This document shows positions 56,641-64,000 of a stretch of 64,000 nucleotides of DNA, in pieces (position 1 is the stretch's first letter; each line of letters starts with the position of its first letter). The notes beneath the pieces are model-generated. The model ran no database searches. It was not told the DNA's origin and saw only the letters and a program-made list of their open reading frames with translations. Source of the stretch: Poriferisodalis sp965214215 (GTDB lineage: Bacteria > Actinomycetota > Acidimicrobiia > Acidimicrobiales > Poriferisodalaceae); assembly GCF_965214215.1 (NCBI RefSeq), contig NZ_CBDCBD010000003.1:1116001-1180000 (forward strand), given 5' to 3'. Both the position numbers and the translations under genes were made by a program.

Positions 56641-59600
56641 GTGTGCGGGATCGTGGCTGTCATCGGCCGCCGTGACGACCGGGACGCTCTGGAAGCGTCA
56701 GCCGTCGTAGGGCGGCTGATCGACGCCGGGGCGCTGCTGGCTGATGTGATCGTCGCCGGTGCTGATTTCGCCAGTGCTCCGGCCGCCAGTGCTGATTTTG
56801 CCGCTCAGCTCGAAGCCGCGGCACGCGTGCTGCGGGAAGCCGACGAGGCCCTGCGGTCGCTGCCAGGCGTCCGCTTGCTGGTCGAAGACGCCAAGTGCGT
56901 GCTGGACATCGAAGCCGCTCTGGCGCAGGTGGATGCACGCATCGCTGAGATCGACGGCGCCGTCGAAGCTGGCGCACACATGGAGCGCATCTTGGTGGCG
57001 CTGGGCGAACTGAAGGACCATTCGTTCGCGCTGCGACGAGACCGCCTGCGCATGGCCCGGGAAGTGGTCGGGCTCTGGGGCGGTACACCCCCGCCGGCGG
57101 CTGCGGGAGGGCTCTGGTCGATCCAGGTAGCGCTGTCCGCACTTGACCGGCTCGAGGTTCGAGGGCGGGATTCGGCCGGGCTGCAGGTGTTCGTGCGGGG
57201 AGCACATATCGAAGCCGATGCCACCCAAGGGGCAGCGGGTTCGCTCAGCGGACGCCTGGTCGATCCACTCTTTGGCACTGGCGCCGTGCGGAACACTCCC
57301 GACGGCCTCGCCTTCGTCTACAAGACCGCCTCGGAGATCGGCGAGTTGGGCGACAACTCTGCCGCCCTGCGGTCACAGATTCGTCAGGACAGCCTGCTTC
57401 GCTGGGCTCTGTGCGCCGAGGCCGCCGAAGTGGTGGTGCTGGGGCACACCCGCTGGGCCAGCATCGGGATCGTCTCGGTGCCGAACACCCATCCGCTCGA
57501 TGCGTGGGATGCGACGCACAGCGGTTCTCATGCTGCTGGTCCGAATGTCAACAGAGCGCACATTGCCGCAGTCCTGAACGGGGACGTCGACAACTACGCC
57601 GACCTGATCGCGCAGCGGCGCCTGTCTATTGCGCCGGAAATCACTACCGATGCGAAGGTCATCCCCGCGATGGTGGGCCAGGCTCTCGCCGCGACGCGAG
57701 ACCGTGCAGCGAAATCGCCAAGCACTGTTCAGTCGGAGCAGCTGCGGCAAGCCTTCTCTGGGTCAGGGCAGCTGCGGCAAGCCTTCGCTGATGCCGTCAG
57801 CAGCTTCGAGGGCTCGGTAGCGATCGCGGCGCATGTCTCGGAGATGCCCGACGTGGTGGCGTTGGCGCTGCGGGGGAGCGGGCAGGCGCTGTACGTGGGC
57901 GCAACGGACGGGGCCTATGTCGTGGCCAGTGAGCCGTACGGCTTGGTCACCGAATGCCGTCACTACGTCCGCCTCGATGGCGAGACACCGTCTGATCCGG
58001 CGAATCCCGTGGGCAGCCGTGGTCAGATCATGCTGGTCGGCACGCCGCCTGAGCCAGCCGACGACGAGCCGACTGCGGCCGAATTCACTGGCCTCCGACG
58101 CTTCTCTTACGACGGTACCGAATTGCCCGTCGAAGCGGGCGATGTCGTCACCGCCGAGGTCACTACCCGCGACATCGACCGGGGCGACCACCCTCACTTC
58201 CTGCTCAAGGAGATCGGCGAGGCGCCCCGCTCGCTCCAGGCCACATTGCGTGGCCGCATCGAGACAGCCACATTGCGTGGCGGCATTGAGTCAGCCACAT
58301 TGCGTGGCGGCATTGAGTCAGCCACATTGCGTGGCGGCATTGAGTCAGCCGGACCATTGCGGCACGCCCGGCTCGGGCCCGACGCTCTGCCTGCCGATGT
58401 TCGGTCGCGGCTGCGGGACGGCTCCATCCGTCGGATTGTTGCCATCGGCCAGGGCACGGCCGCTGCCGCGGCGTCGGCGCTCCCGCATTTTTTTGAGACG
58501 CTGCTGGCACCATCGCGCGTACTCAGCAGCGTGGAAGTGTCGGCGCCGCTGGCGACGGAGTTCAGCGGATTCGGGTTGCACGCCGACCTGTCCGACACGC
58601 TGGTTGTGGCGGTCAGCCAGTCCGGCACGACGACCGACACCAATCGCACGGTCGATCTCGCCCGCGCTCGGGGCGCTGCGGTGGTTGCCATCGTCAACCG
58701 GCGTGGCAGCGACCTGACCGACCGGGCTGACGGTGTGCTCTACACCTCCGACGGCCGCGACGTGGAGATGTCGGTGGCGTCCACCAAGGCGTTCTATGCG
58801 CAGGTTGCGGCGTGCGCGCTGCTCGCCGCCGCCATCGCTGCGGACATCCGTCCCGACGACGCTGCGACGGCCAGTGCCATCAGCGACTTGCTCGGTGCGC
58901 TGGGCAAGCTGCCAACCGCACTCGAAGCGGTGTTCGCCTCGCGCGACGAGATCGCCCGGATCGCCCAGCGCCACGTGGGAGCTCACCGCCATTGGGCCGT
59001 GGTGGGAAATGGCGCGAACCGGATCGCTTCACGTGAGATCAGGATCAAGCTGTCCGAGATCTGCTATCACGCCGTCGCCGAGGACAGCACCGAAGACAAG
59101 AAGCACATTGATCTCTCGTGCGAGCCGCTCATCTGGGTGTGCGCGACGGGCCTGGTGGGCTCGGTCGCCGACGATGTTGCGAAGGAGGTGGCGATCTACC
59201 GGGCGCACCGGGCGACGCCGATCGTGGTGGCTTCCGCTGGCACGGGGCGCTTCGACGCTGCGGCTGAGCTGCTGGAGGTTCCCGCCGTGCATCCGGCGGT
59301 CGACTTCGTACTGGCGACGGCTGCTGGCCACCTGTACGGGTACGAGGCGGCGCTGACGATTGACGCACTTGCCGATCCGCTGCGCGAGATGCGAGCCACC
59401 ACCGAATCGCTGCTCGCGGCTGCAAACGGCACGGAATCATCGCTCGCTGCCGGGGGCCGCTCAGACGTATCGCTTGCGGCCGGAGGCCGGACTGACGCAT
59501 CGCTCGCGGCCGCGGGCCGCACTGACGCATTGCTCGCGGCCGCGGGCCGCGACGGAGACTTGCTCGCCGTGCTGGCGGAGCGCCTGCGCGCCCCGGCCAA

Positions 59601-60471
59601 TCGCTTTCGGGACGGTGTGCGCGCAGGCAGCTTTGACGGTCACTTGCGGGCGGGAACCGCGGCACGCCTCGGAGCGGTGCTGCGGTACGCCGCAGGCATC
59701 GCACCGCTGGAGATGTACCAGGCTGATATCGGCAAGGTGGGGCTGCCCTCGGTCGTCATCGACGACCTCACCGATGCGCTGAACCTCGCCATCGACGAAC
59801 TCACCCGGCCGGTCGACACCATCAAGCATCAGGCCAAGACCGTTACGGTCGGCATCTCGCGAGCCGACGAGACGCTGCTCGACTCGATGCTGGTGGCAGC
59901 AGCGCTCGAAGCCGGCGCACCGAGGGATCGGCTCTCGTACGCGGCCTTACGCACGCTTGCTGCGCTTGACCCGGTTGTGGCCGAGGTGACGGGCTGGTCG
60001 CGCTATCGCATCGAGGGAGATGTGGGTTCTGCCAGCAGCCCTGAGGTCACCATCTGGCTGAGCGACCGCGGCGGCACGGCACTCGGCATCGAGTCGCGCA
60101 CGGTGACCAACCCGCAGCTACGCGGCAGCAAGCACCGAGCTGCTTACGAACGCGAAGTCACCGTGGCCCGCGGCAGTGACGGCCGCACGGTGCTCCACAT
60201 TCCCGAGACCAAGGACGGTTTGACCACTGGGCTGACGCTGTTGCACTGCCGCTTCGTCGAGCGACTGCGTGCACCGTCGATGCGGTCAGTGATGATGGGC
60301 TACCGCGGCCGCTACGGGGCGCTCGCCGACGCGGTCACCGAAACGCTGCCTTGGTTCCGCGACGACTTGCTCGGCACGCTCGAAGTCTTCGATCTGCTCA
60401 CCCGACCGGTCTACGTGCTCGCCGAGCACTGGCTGGGCGATGCCGACGCCTCCGGCGAGCCGGGCAAATAG
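56641..60471 (+). CDS. double-length GlmS-like glutaminase/SIS protein
   Basis: 1276 residues against about 610 for GlmS. Start GTG at 56641 gives MCGIVAVIG with catalytic Cys2 exposed after Met removal, as in Ntn glutaminases. An Ala-rich helical insert of about 140 residues precedes LEVRGRDSAG; LGHTRWASIG...NTHP and VLNGDVDNYADL complete the glutaminase. First SIS domain: VAVSQSGTTTDTNRTVDLA and SVASTKAFYAQV. Second SIS: KLSEICYHAVAEDSTEDKKHI. A KHQAKTVTVG block (1062-1071) resembles the GlmS C-tail, followed by about 205 extra residues. Three tandem-repeat tracts interrupt it. Position next to glmM supports glucosamine-6-phosphate synthase activity, but the catalytic sugar-binding details are altered enough for caution. 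Confidence 0.8.
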   Translation: MCGIVAVIGRRDDRDALEASAVVGRLIDAGALLADVIVAGADFASAPAASADFAAQLEAAARVLREADEALRSLPGVRLLVEDAKCVLDIEAALAQVDARIAEIDGAVEAGAHMERILVALGELKDHSFALRRDRLRMAREVVGLWGGTPPPAAAGGLWSIQVALSALDRLEVRGRDSAGLQVFVRGAHIEADATQGAAGSLSGRLVDPLFGTGAVRNTPDGLAFVYKTASEIGELGDNSAALRSQIRQDSLLRWALCAEAAEVVVLGHTRWASIGIVSVPNTHPLDAWDATHSGSHAAGPNVNRAHIAAVLNGDVDNYADLIAQRRLSIAPEITTDAKVIPAMVGQALAATRDRAAKSPSTVQSEQLRQAFSGSGQLRQAFADAVSSFEGSVAIAAHVSEMPDVVALALRGSGQALYVGATDGAYVVASEPYGLVTECRHYVRLDGETPSDPANPVGSRGQIMLVGTPPEPADDEPTAAEFTGLRRFSYDGTELPVEAGDVVTAEVTTRDIDRGDHPHFLLKEIGEAPRSLQATLRGRIETATLRGGIESATLRGGIESATLRGGIESAGPLRHARLGPDALPADVRSRLRDGSIRRIVAIGQGTAAAAASALPHFFETLLAPSRVLSSVEVSAPLATEFSGFGLHADLSDTLVVAVSQSGTTTDTNRTVDLARARGAAVVAIVNRRGSDLTDRADGVLYTSDGRDVEMSVASTKAFYAQVAACALLAAAIAADIRPDDAATASAISDLLGALGKLPTALEAVFASRDEIARIAQRHVGAHRHWAVVGNGANRIASREIRIKLSEICYHAVAEDSTEDKKHIDLSCEPLIWVCATGLVGSVADDVAKEVAIYRAHRATPIVVASAGTGRFDAAAELLEVPAVHPAVDFVLATAAGHLYGYEAALTIDALADPLREMRATTESLLAAANGTESSLAAGGRSDVSLAAGGRTDASLAAAGRTDALLAAAGRDGDLLAVLAERLRAPANRFRDGVRAGSFDGHLRAGTAARLGAVLRYAAGIAPLEMYQADIGKVGLPSVVIDDLTDALNLAIDELTRPVDTIKHQAKTVTVGISRADETLLDSMLVAAALEAGAPRDRLSYAALRTLAALDPVVAEVTGWSRYRIEGDVGSASSPEVTIWLSDRGGTALGIESRTVTNPQLRGSKHRAAYEREVTVARGSDGRTVLHIPETKDGLTTGLTLLHCRFVERLRAPSMRSVMMGYRGRYGALADAVTETLPWFRDDLLGTLEVFDLLTRPVYVLAEHWLGDADASGEPGK
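57739..57786 (+). repeat. 18-bp direct repeat in the GlmS-like gene
   Basis: CAGCTGCGGCAAGCCTTC at 57739-57756 and again at 57769-57786, a 30-base period in frame, encoding QLRQAF twice. Confidence 0.9.
58240..58347 (+). repeat. 27-bp tandem repeat, four copies, in the GlmS-like gene
   Basis: Units 58240-58266, 58267-58293, 58294-58320 and 58321-58347; copies 2-4 are identical and copy 1 differs at three bases. In frame, encoding ATLRGGIES-type nonapeptides at residues 534-569, just before the first SIS domain. Confidence 0.95.
59401..59550 (+). repeat. 30-bp tandem repeat, five copies, in the GlmS-like gene
   Basis: Five consecutive 30-base units encode decapeptides of the type TDASLAAAGR (residues 921-970). 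The last two units are nearly identical and the first two are more diverged. In frame, after the second SIS domain. Confidence 0.93.
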
Positions 60472-60483
60472 GACCGTCTGCGA

Positions 60484-60852
60484 GTGAGCACCTCGATTGG
60501 GCTCGACATGGTGGATGTCGGGCGATTCGCCGCGGTGCTCAAGCGGCGCAGCGGTATGCGCACCCGCTTGTTCACCCCCGCCGAGCTCTCCTACGCCATG
60601 GGAACGGTGAATCCCGACACTCGCCTCGCCGCCAGGTTCGCCGCGAAGGAAGCGGTGATGAAGGTGCTGGGAATCGGCTTGGGCGCGTGCCGCTTTCGCG
60701 ATATCGAAGTGGCGCGCCATTCCAGCGGTCGTCCCGAACTGTTGCTTTGGGGCCTTGCGGCAGAACGGGCGACGGCCGCAGGCCTGTCTGAGTGGCAGGT
60801 GACCCTCACCCACACCGACTCGGTGGCCGCGGCCATGGTGCTCGCCCAATGA
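60484..60852 (+). CDS. acpS: holo-[acyl-carrier-protein] synthase
   Basis: 122 residues. Mg/CoA-binding D8 (IGLDMVDVGRF) and E56 (ARFAAKEAVMKVLG) are the AcpS-type phosphopantetheinyl transferase signature. It attaches 4'-phosphopantetheine to ACP. GTG start 13 bases after the GlmS-like stop. Next to nnrD, as in many actinomycetes. Confidence 0.96.
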   Translation: MSTSIGLDMVDVGRFAAVLKRRSGMRTRLFTPAELSYAMGTVNPDTRLAARFAAKEAVMKVLGIGLGACRFRDIEVARHSSGRPELLLWGLAAERATAAGLSEWQVTLTHTDSVAAAMVLAQ

Positions 60853-60969
60853 GCGCGCCGCTCAGGCAGCGGCTTCACCCGGTGATTGTCGCTCGTGTTC
60901 CCGGCGCTGCGGCGAGACCGGCTCAGGGGCCGCTGCGGCCCTGCACGCTGCCCGCCGGGGGCTGAGGTC

Positions 60970-62472
60970 GTGATACCGATCGTGACGCCGGATGAGATGG
61001 CGGCAATCGACGCGGCTGCGCCCGAAGGCTCCGACGTGCTGATCGCGCGTGCTGGCGCAGCCGTTGCCATAACGGCTCGCCGGTTGATGGGGGGCACATA
61101 CGGGCGTCGGGTGCTCGTGGCCGCTGGCAAGGGGAACAACGGTGCAGACGGACGCGTCGCCGCCGCAGCGCTGGAGCGCTGGGGCGTTCGTTGCCGGACC
61201 GAGACGCCATCACGAGCGCTCGAACTACTTGCCGCACCGAATGCGGGAGCCCCCGCCTCTTCGGCGTGGGACCTGGTCATCGACGCGGCGTATGGCACCG
61301 GTTTGCGCGGATCGTGGGGGGCTGGCCAAGCACCGGCTGCGCCGGTGTTGGCGGTCGACATCCCTTCAGGCATCGACGCGCTGACCGGCGTCGACCATGG
61401 CTGCTGGCCGGCGACTGCGACCGTCACCTTCGGAGCGTTCAAGCCGGGTCTGCTGCTGCATCCCGGGGCCGCTGCGGTGGGCAAGGTACAGGTGGCTCCG
61501 ATCGGACTTGACGCCAGTGCGGCGCCGTCGTGGCTCGTCACTGATGCTGACGCTGCTGCGGTGCTGCCCGCGACCGAGCCGACGGCACACAAGTGGCGTC
61601 GTGCCGTGCGGGTCATCGCCGGCTCCCCTCAGATGCGCGGCGCGGGACATCTCGTGTGCGCAGCCGCCCAGCAAGCGGGCGCGGGCATGGTGGTGGTCAG
61701 CTCGCCGGGTCTGCGGGCAGCTGAAGTTGCTCGGCCAATCGAGACCGTCGCGCGTGATCTTCGACCTGGCAATTGGGCCGGGCCTGCACTCGAAGGCATC
61801 GAGCGCTTCGACGCTGCGGTCATCGGCCCGGGTATCGGCGCCGACCCGACGGCGTCGGCCCAGGTGGCCCGTTTCATCTCGGACTGCCCCGTGCCGCTCG
61901 TTGTCGATGCCGACGCTCTGGGGGCACTGGCGGATCATCCAGAGTGCCTGCGTAAACGCGCGGCGCCGACCGTCCTCACGCCCCACGACGGGGAGTTCGC
62001 CAGGCTCACGGGCAGCCCGCCCGCGGCTGATCGGTTCGATGCCGTGCGCCGAGCGGCGAATCGGCTCGGCGCTGTGGTCCTGCTGAAGGGCCCGACGACC
62101 CTGGTGGCCGCGCCTGGGGGCACCGAGACTGATGCCCGGTCGGGGACCCCGCCGGTTGCTCCTGATAGTTCAGCAGCAGGTGCTGCGCCGGCTGCCGTGC
62201 TGGCGGTCACCGCCGGAACGCCACGTCTGGCGACTGCCGGGTCGGGCGACGTGCTCTGCGGTGTGATCGCAGCGGTGTTGTCTGGGGGCCCAGCAGACCT
62301 CGCTGGCGTGGTGTCGCAGGTTGCTGCGGCGGCGCACTGGCACGGGCGCACCGCGACGGTTGAGGGCTCCGGGTCAGCATTGACGCCGCTGACTGCGATG
62401 CGCCAGGTCGAGCTGCTGACCGCGGCGCGAGAAAGGCTCGCTGCATCGCGTGCGAAATCGAGCGGCGCGTGA
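60970..62472 (+). CDS. nnrD: bifunctional NAD(P)H-hydrate repair enzyme (epimerase/dehydratase)
   Basis: 500 residues from GTG 60970, chosen as the first start giving the YjeF-N N-terminus (PIVTPDEMAAIDAAA); the upstream frame to 60886 looks non-coding. N-terminal epimerase domain: AAGKGNNGADGRVAA and VDIPSGIDA. C-terminal ADP-dependent dehydratase: IGPGIGAD, LTPHDGEFARL, LLKGPTTLV, TAGSGDVLCGVIAAVLSGG. Repairs damaged NAD(P)HX. Its TGA overlaps the alr start by 4 bases. Confidence 0.95.
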   Translation: MIPIVTPDEMAAIDAAAPEGSDVLIARAGAAVAITARRLMGGTYGRRVLVAAGKGNNGADGRVAAAALERWGVRCRTETPSRALELLAAPNAGAPASSAWDLVIDAAYGTGLRGSWGAGQAPAAPVLAVDIPSGIDALTGVDHGCWPATATVTFGAFKPGLLLHPGAAAVGKVQVAPIGLDASAAPSWLVTDADAAAVLPATEPTAHKWRRAVRVIAGSPQMRGAGHLVCAAAQQAGAGMVVVSSPGLRAAEVARPIETVARDLRPGNWAGPALEGIERFDAAVIGPGIGADPTASAQVARFISDCPVPLVVDADALGALADHPECLRKRAAPTVLTPHDGEFARLTGSPPAADRFDAVRRAANRLGAVVLLKGPTTLVAAPGGTETDARSGTPPVAPDSSAAGAAPAAVLAVTAGTPRLATAGSGDVLCGVIAAVLSGGPADLAGVVSQVAAAAHWHGRTATVEGSGSALTPLTAMRQVELLTAARERLAASRAKSSGA

Positions 62473-63671
62473 CCGACGTGACCGACGCACCGGAGATGCG
62501 TCCTACCTGGTGCGACATCGATCTCGATGCACTCGACCGCAACTTGGCCACGATCCGCCGTCATGTCGGCGGTGCCGAAGTGGTGCCCGTTGTCAAGGCC
62601 AATGCCTACGGTCACGGCATCGCGCACGTGGGGCTCGCGCTGCAGTCGGCCGGCGTGTCGTGCGTGGCCGTTGCCTATGTAGAGGAAGCGCTGGCACTGC
62701 GCAGCGCCGGGGTGACCATCGACATCCACGTCCTCGGCGGCGCGGTCGAACGCCAGATCCCGTTGTTTCTCGCCCACAATCTGATCCTTACCGCGCCGTC
62801 GATCGACAAGCTCCACCAGATCGACCAAGCAGCGGCCGCGGCGGGCACCACCGCCCGGGCGCACCTCAAGATCGACACCGGCATGGAACGCATCGGCGTC
62901 CATCACTACAACGCCCACCGACTCTTTGCCGAATCGCTCCGCTGCCGTTCGGTACGCATTGAAGGCGTGTTCAGCCACTTCGCCAACGCCGACCACCCTG
63001 ATCTGGCCGATGCGCGCACGCAGCTCGACCGCTTCAACGAGGCATTGAGCTTCTACGAACGCCATTCGCTGCCGACACCCGTGCGGCACATGGCGGCATC
63101 CGCGGCGATCGCCCGCCTGCCCGAAGCCCATCTCGAACGTGTCCGTCCCGGCATCTTGCTCTATGGCGTCGCTCCTCAGCCAGAGATTGCGTCCGCCCTG
63201 CCGACCGAACCGGTGCTGAGCTGGCACAGCGAGGTCGTGTACTTCAAGGTCGTGCCTGAAGGGGCGTCGGTCGGTTATGGCAGTACCTGGACGGCCGACC
63301 GTCAGACGCGGGTGATCACCTTGCCCGTGGGGTACGCCGATGGCTATGCCCGCTCGCTTGGCACCGGGCCGTCGCACAACCCGGCCCATGAGCCGGCGAG
63401 CGTGCTCGTCGAGGGTGCGCTGCACTCGGTGGTCGGCAACGTCTGCATGGATCAAACGATGGTGAACATCGGCGATGCGAGCGCCTACAACGGCGACCGC
63501 GTCACGCTTGTGGGCGCCCACGGCGATGAGCGGGTGACCATCGCCGACCTGGCCCGCTGGTCCGGTCGCAGTCCCTACGAAGTGCTCACCGGCATCTCTA
63601 TGCGTGTCCCGCGCCTCTACCGCCGCCGAGAAACCGCCTCACGAGGCGTCGCCGTCTCCGTGGCACGCTAG
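62469..63671 (+). CDS. alr: alanine racemase
   Basis: 400 residues, fold-type III PLP enzyme making D-alanine for peptidoglycan. PLP lysine K43 in VVKANAYGHG; HLKIDTGMERIG; the second catalytic Tyr in ASVGYGSTW; NVCMDQTMVNIG. GTG overlaps the nnrD TGA. Order nnrD-alr-tsaE is the common actinomycete arrangement. Confidence 0.96.
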   Translation: MTDVTDAPEMRPTWCDIDLDALDRNLATIRRHVGGAEVVPVVKANAYGHGIAHVGLALQSAGVSCVAVAYVEEALALRSAGVTIDIHVLGGAVERQIPLFLAHNLILTAPSIDKLHQIDQAAAAAGTTARAHLKIDTGMERIGVHHYNAHRLFAESLRCRSVRIEGVFSHFANADHPDLADARTQLDRFNEALSFYERHSLPTPVRHMAASAAIARLPEAHLERVRPGILLYGVAPQPEIASALPTEPVLSWHSEVVYFKVVPEGASVGYGSTWTADRQTRVITLPVGYADGYARSLGTGPSHNPAHEPASVLVEGALHSVVGNVCMDQTMVNIGDASAYNGDRVTLVGAHGDERVTIADLARWSGRSPYEVLTGISMRVPRLYRRRETASRGVAVSVAR

Positions 63672-63683
63672 ACAAGTCCCGTT

Positions 63684-64000
63684 ATGTGGTTCCGGACGAC
63701 GAGCGTGGAGGGGACTCGGGCCGTAGCAGCAGCACTCGAACCCTTGCTGCGCCCCGGCGACGTGCTGTTGCTGTCGGGTGACCTCGGGGCGGGCAAGACC
63801 GTCTTCACTCAGGGACTGGCGGCGGCACTCGGTGTCACCGAGCAGGTGACCAGCCCCACCTTCACCTTGGCGCAGAGCTATGAGGGCCGGATGCGATTGC
63901 ATCACCTCGACGTCTACCGGTTGGACAACCTGGGCGAGGTGCTGGACTTGGACCTGCCCGAGCTGCTCGACGACGACGCGGTGGTGTGCGTGGAATGGGG
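63684..64000 (+). CDS. tsaE: tRNA threonylcarbamoyladenosine biosynthesis ATPase TsaE, cut by window end
   Basis: First 105 codons only. Reading from ATG 63684: Walker A SGDLGAGKT (K38), then SPTFTLAQSYEG, HHLDVYRL and LLDDDAVVCVEWG, the TsaE signature series. Partner of TsaB/TsaD in t6A37 tRNA modification; tsaB is expected immediately beyond the window. 12 bases separate it from alr. Confidence 0.93.
   Translation, partial: MWFRTTSVEGTRAVAAALEPLLRPGDVLLLSGDLGAGKTVFTQGLAAALGVTEQVTSPTFTLAQSYEGRMRLHHLDVYRLDNLGEVLDLDLPELLDDDAVVCVEW

Noticed and set aside
58240..59550. 27- and 30-bp repeats resembling a CRISPR array
   Set aside because: Copies are directly tandem with no unique spacers, keep the reading frame of the GlmS-like protein, and no cas genes are nearby.

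Overview
The window is 64 kb of GC-rich DNA that is almost entirely coding. It carries the bacterial rpoBC, str, S10, spc and alpha transcription-translation clusters on the + strand, followed by rplM-rpsI-glmM and a cell-wall/housekeeping cluster (glmS-like, acpS, nnrD, alr, tsaE). Frequent GTG/TTG starts, ATGA/GTGA gene overlaps, the RpoC coiled-coil insertion, TANNNT-type -10 boxes, a DesA-type acyl-ACP desaturase and the glmM-glmS-acpS-nnrD-alr-tsaE order all point to an actinomycete. Acidimicrobiia is my best guess, but it is an inference from gene order and protein style; no 16S rRNA is present.

Layout. 43-7717: rpoB and rpoC. 7756-12589: rpsL, rpsG, fusA, tuf, rpsJ. 12625-21114: an accessory block lying between rpsJ and rplC, which are normally adjacent. 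Its minus-strand half is a three-subunit molybdenum hydroxylase followed by a MoaD-like protein. Its plus-strand half is a tightly packed set of a sterol-desaturase/fatty-acid-hydroxylase-family protein, a GH3-type acyl-adenylating enzyme, an enolase-superfamily enzyme with the complete muconate-lactonizing-enzyme-type catalytic set, and a small membrane protein. 21386-35957: rplC through rplQ, including secY, adk, rpmJ and rpoA. The map and infA genes usually found between adk and rpmJ are missing.

35987-53038: a second accessory block separating rplQ from rplM. It holds an RraA-like protein, a minus-strand acyl-ACP desaturase, a three-gene overlapping operon (DUF6361-like protein, two-HKD phospholipase-D-like protein, 1353-residue SF2 helicase) that looks like an anti-phage or DNA-processing module, an iron-type superoxide dismutase, a small CxxC protein, a large M16 lipoprotein protease, truA on the minus strand, and an N-acyl-D-amino-acid deacylase. 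53171-64000: rplM, rpsI, glmM, a catechol 2,3-dioxygenase on the minus strand, a double-length GlmS-like protein, acpS, nnrD, alr and the start of tsaE.

Most notable points: RpoC has lost all four cysteines of its second zinc site while keeping the first; the S10 operon is interrupted by two metabolic operons; the DUF6361/PLD/helicase module; the GH3-enolase-hydroxylase cluster; a GlmS-like protein of about 1276 residues with three internal tandem-repeat tracts; a recurring TTG-N17-TAGCCT promoter before rpsL, tuf and rplC; and a genome habit of about 27-32 bp direct duplications.
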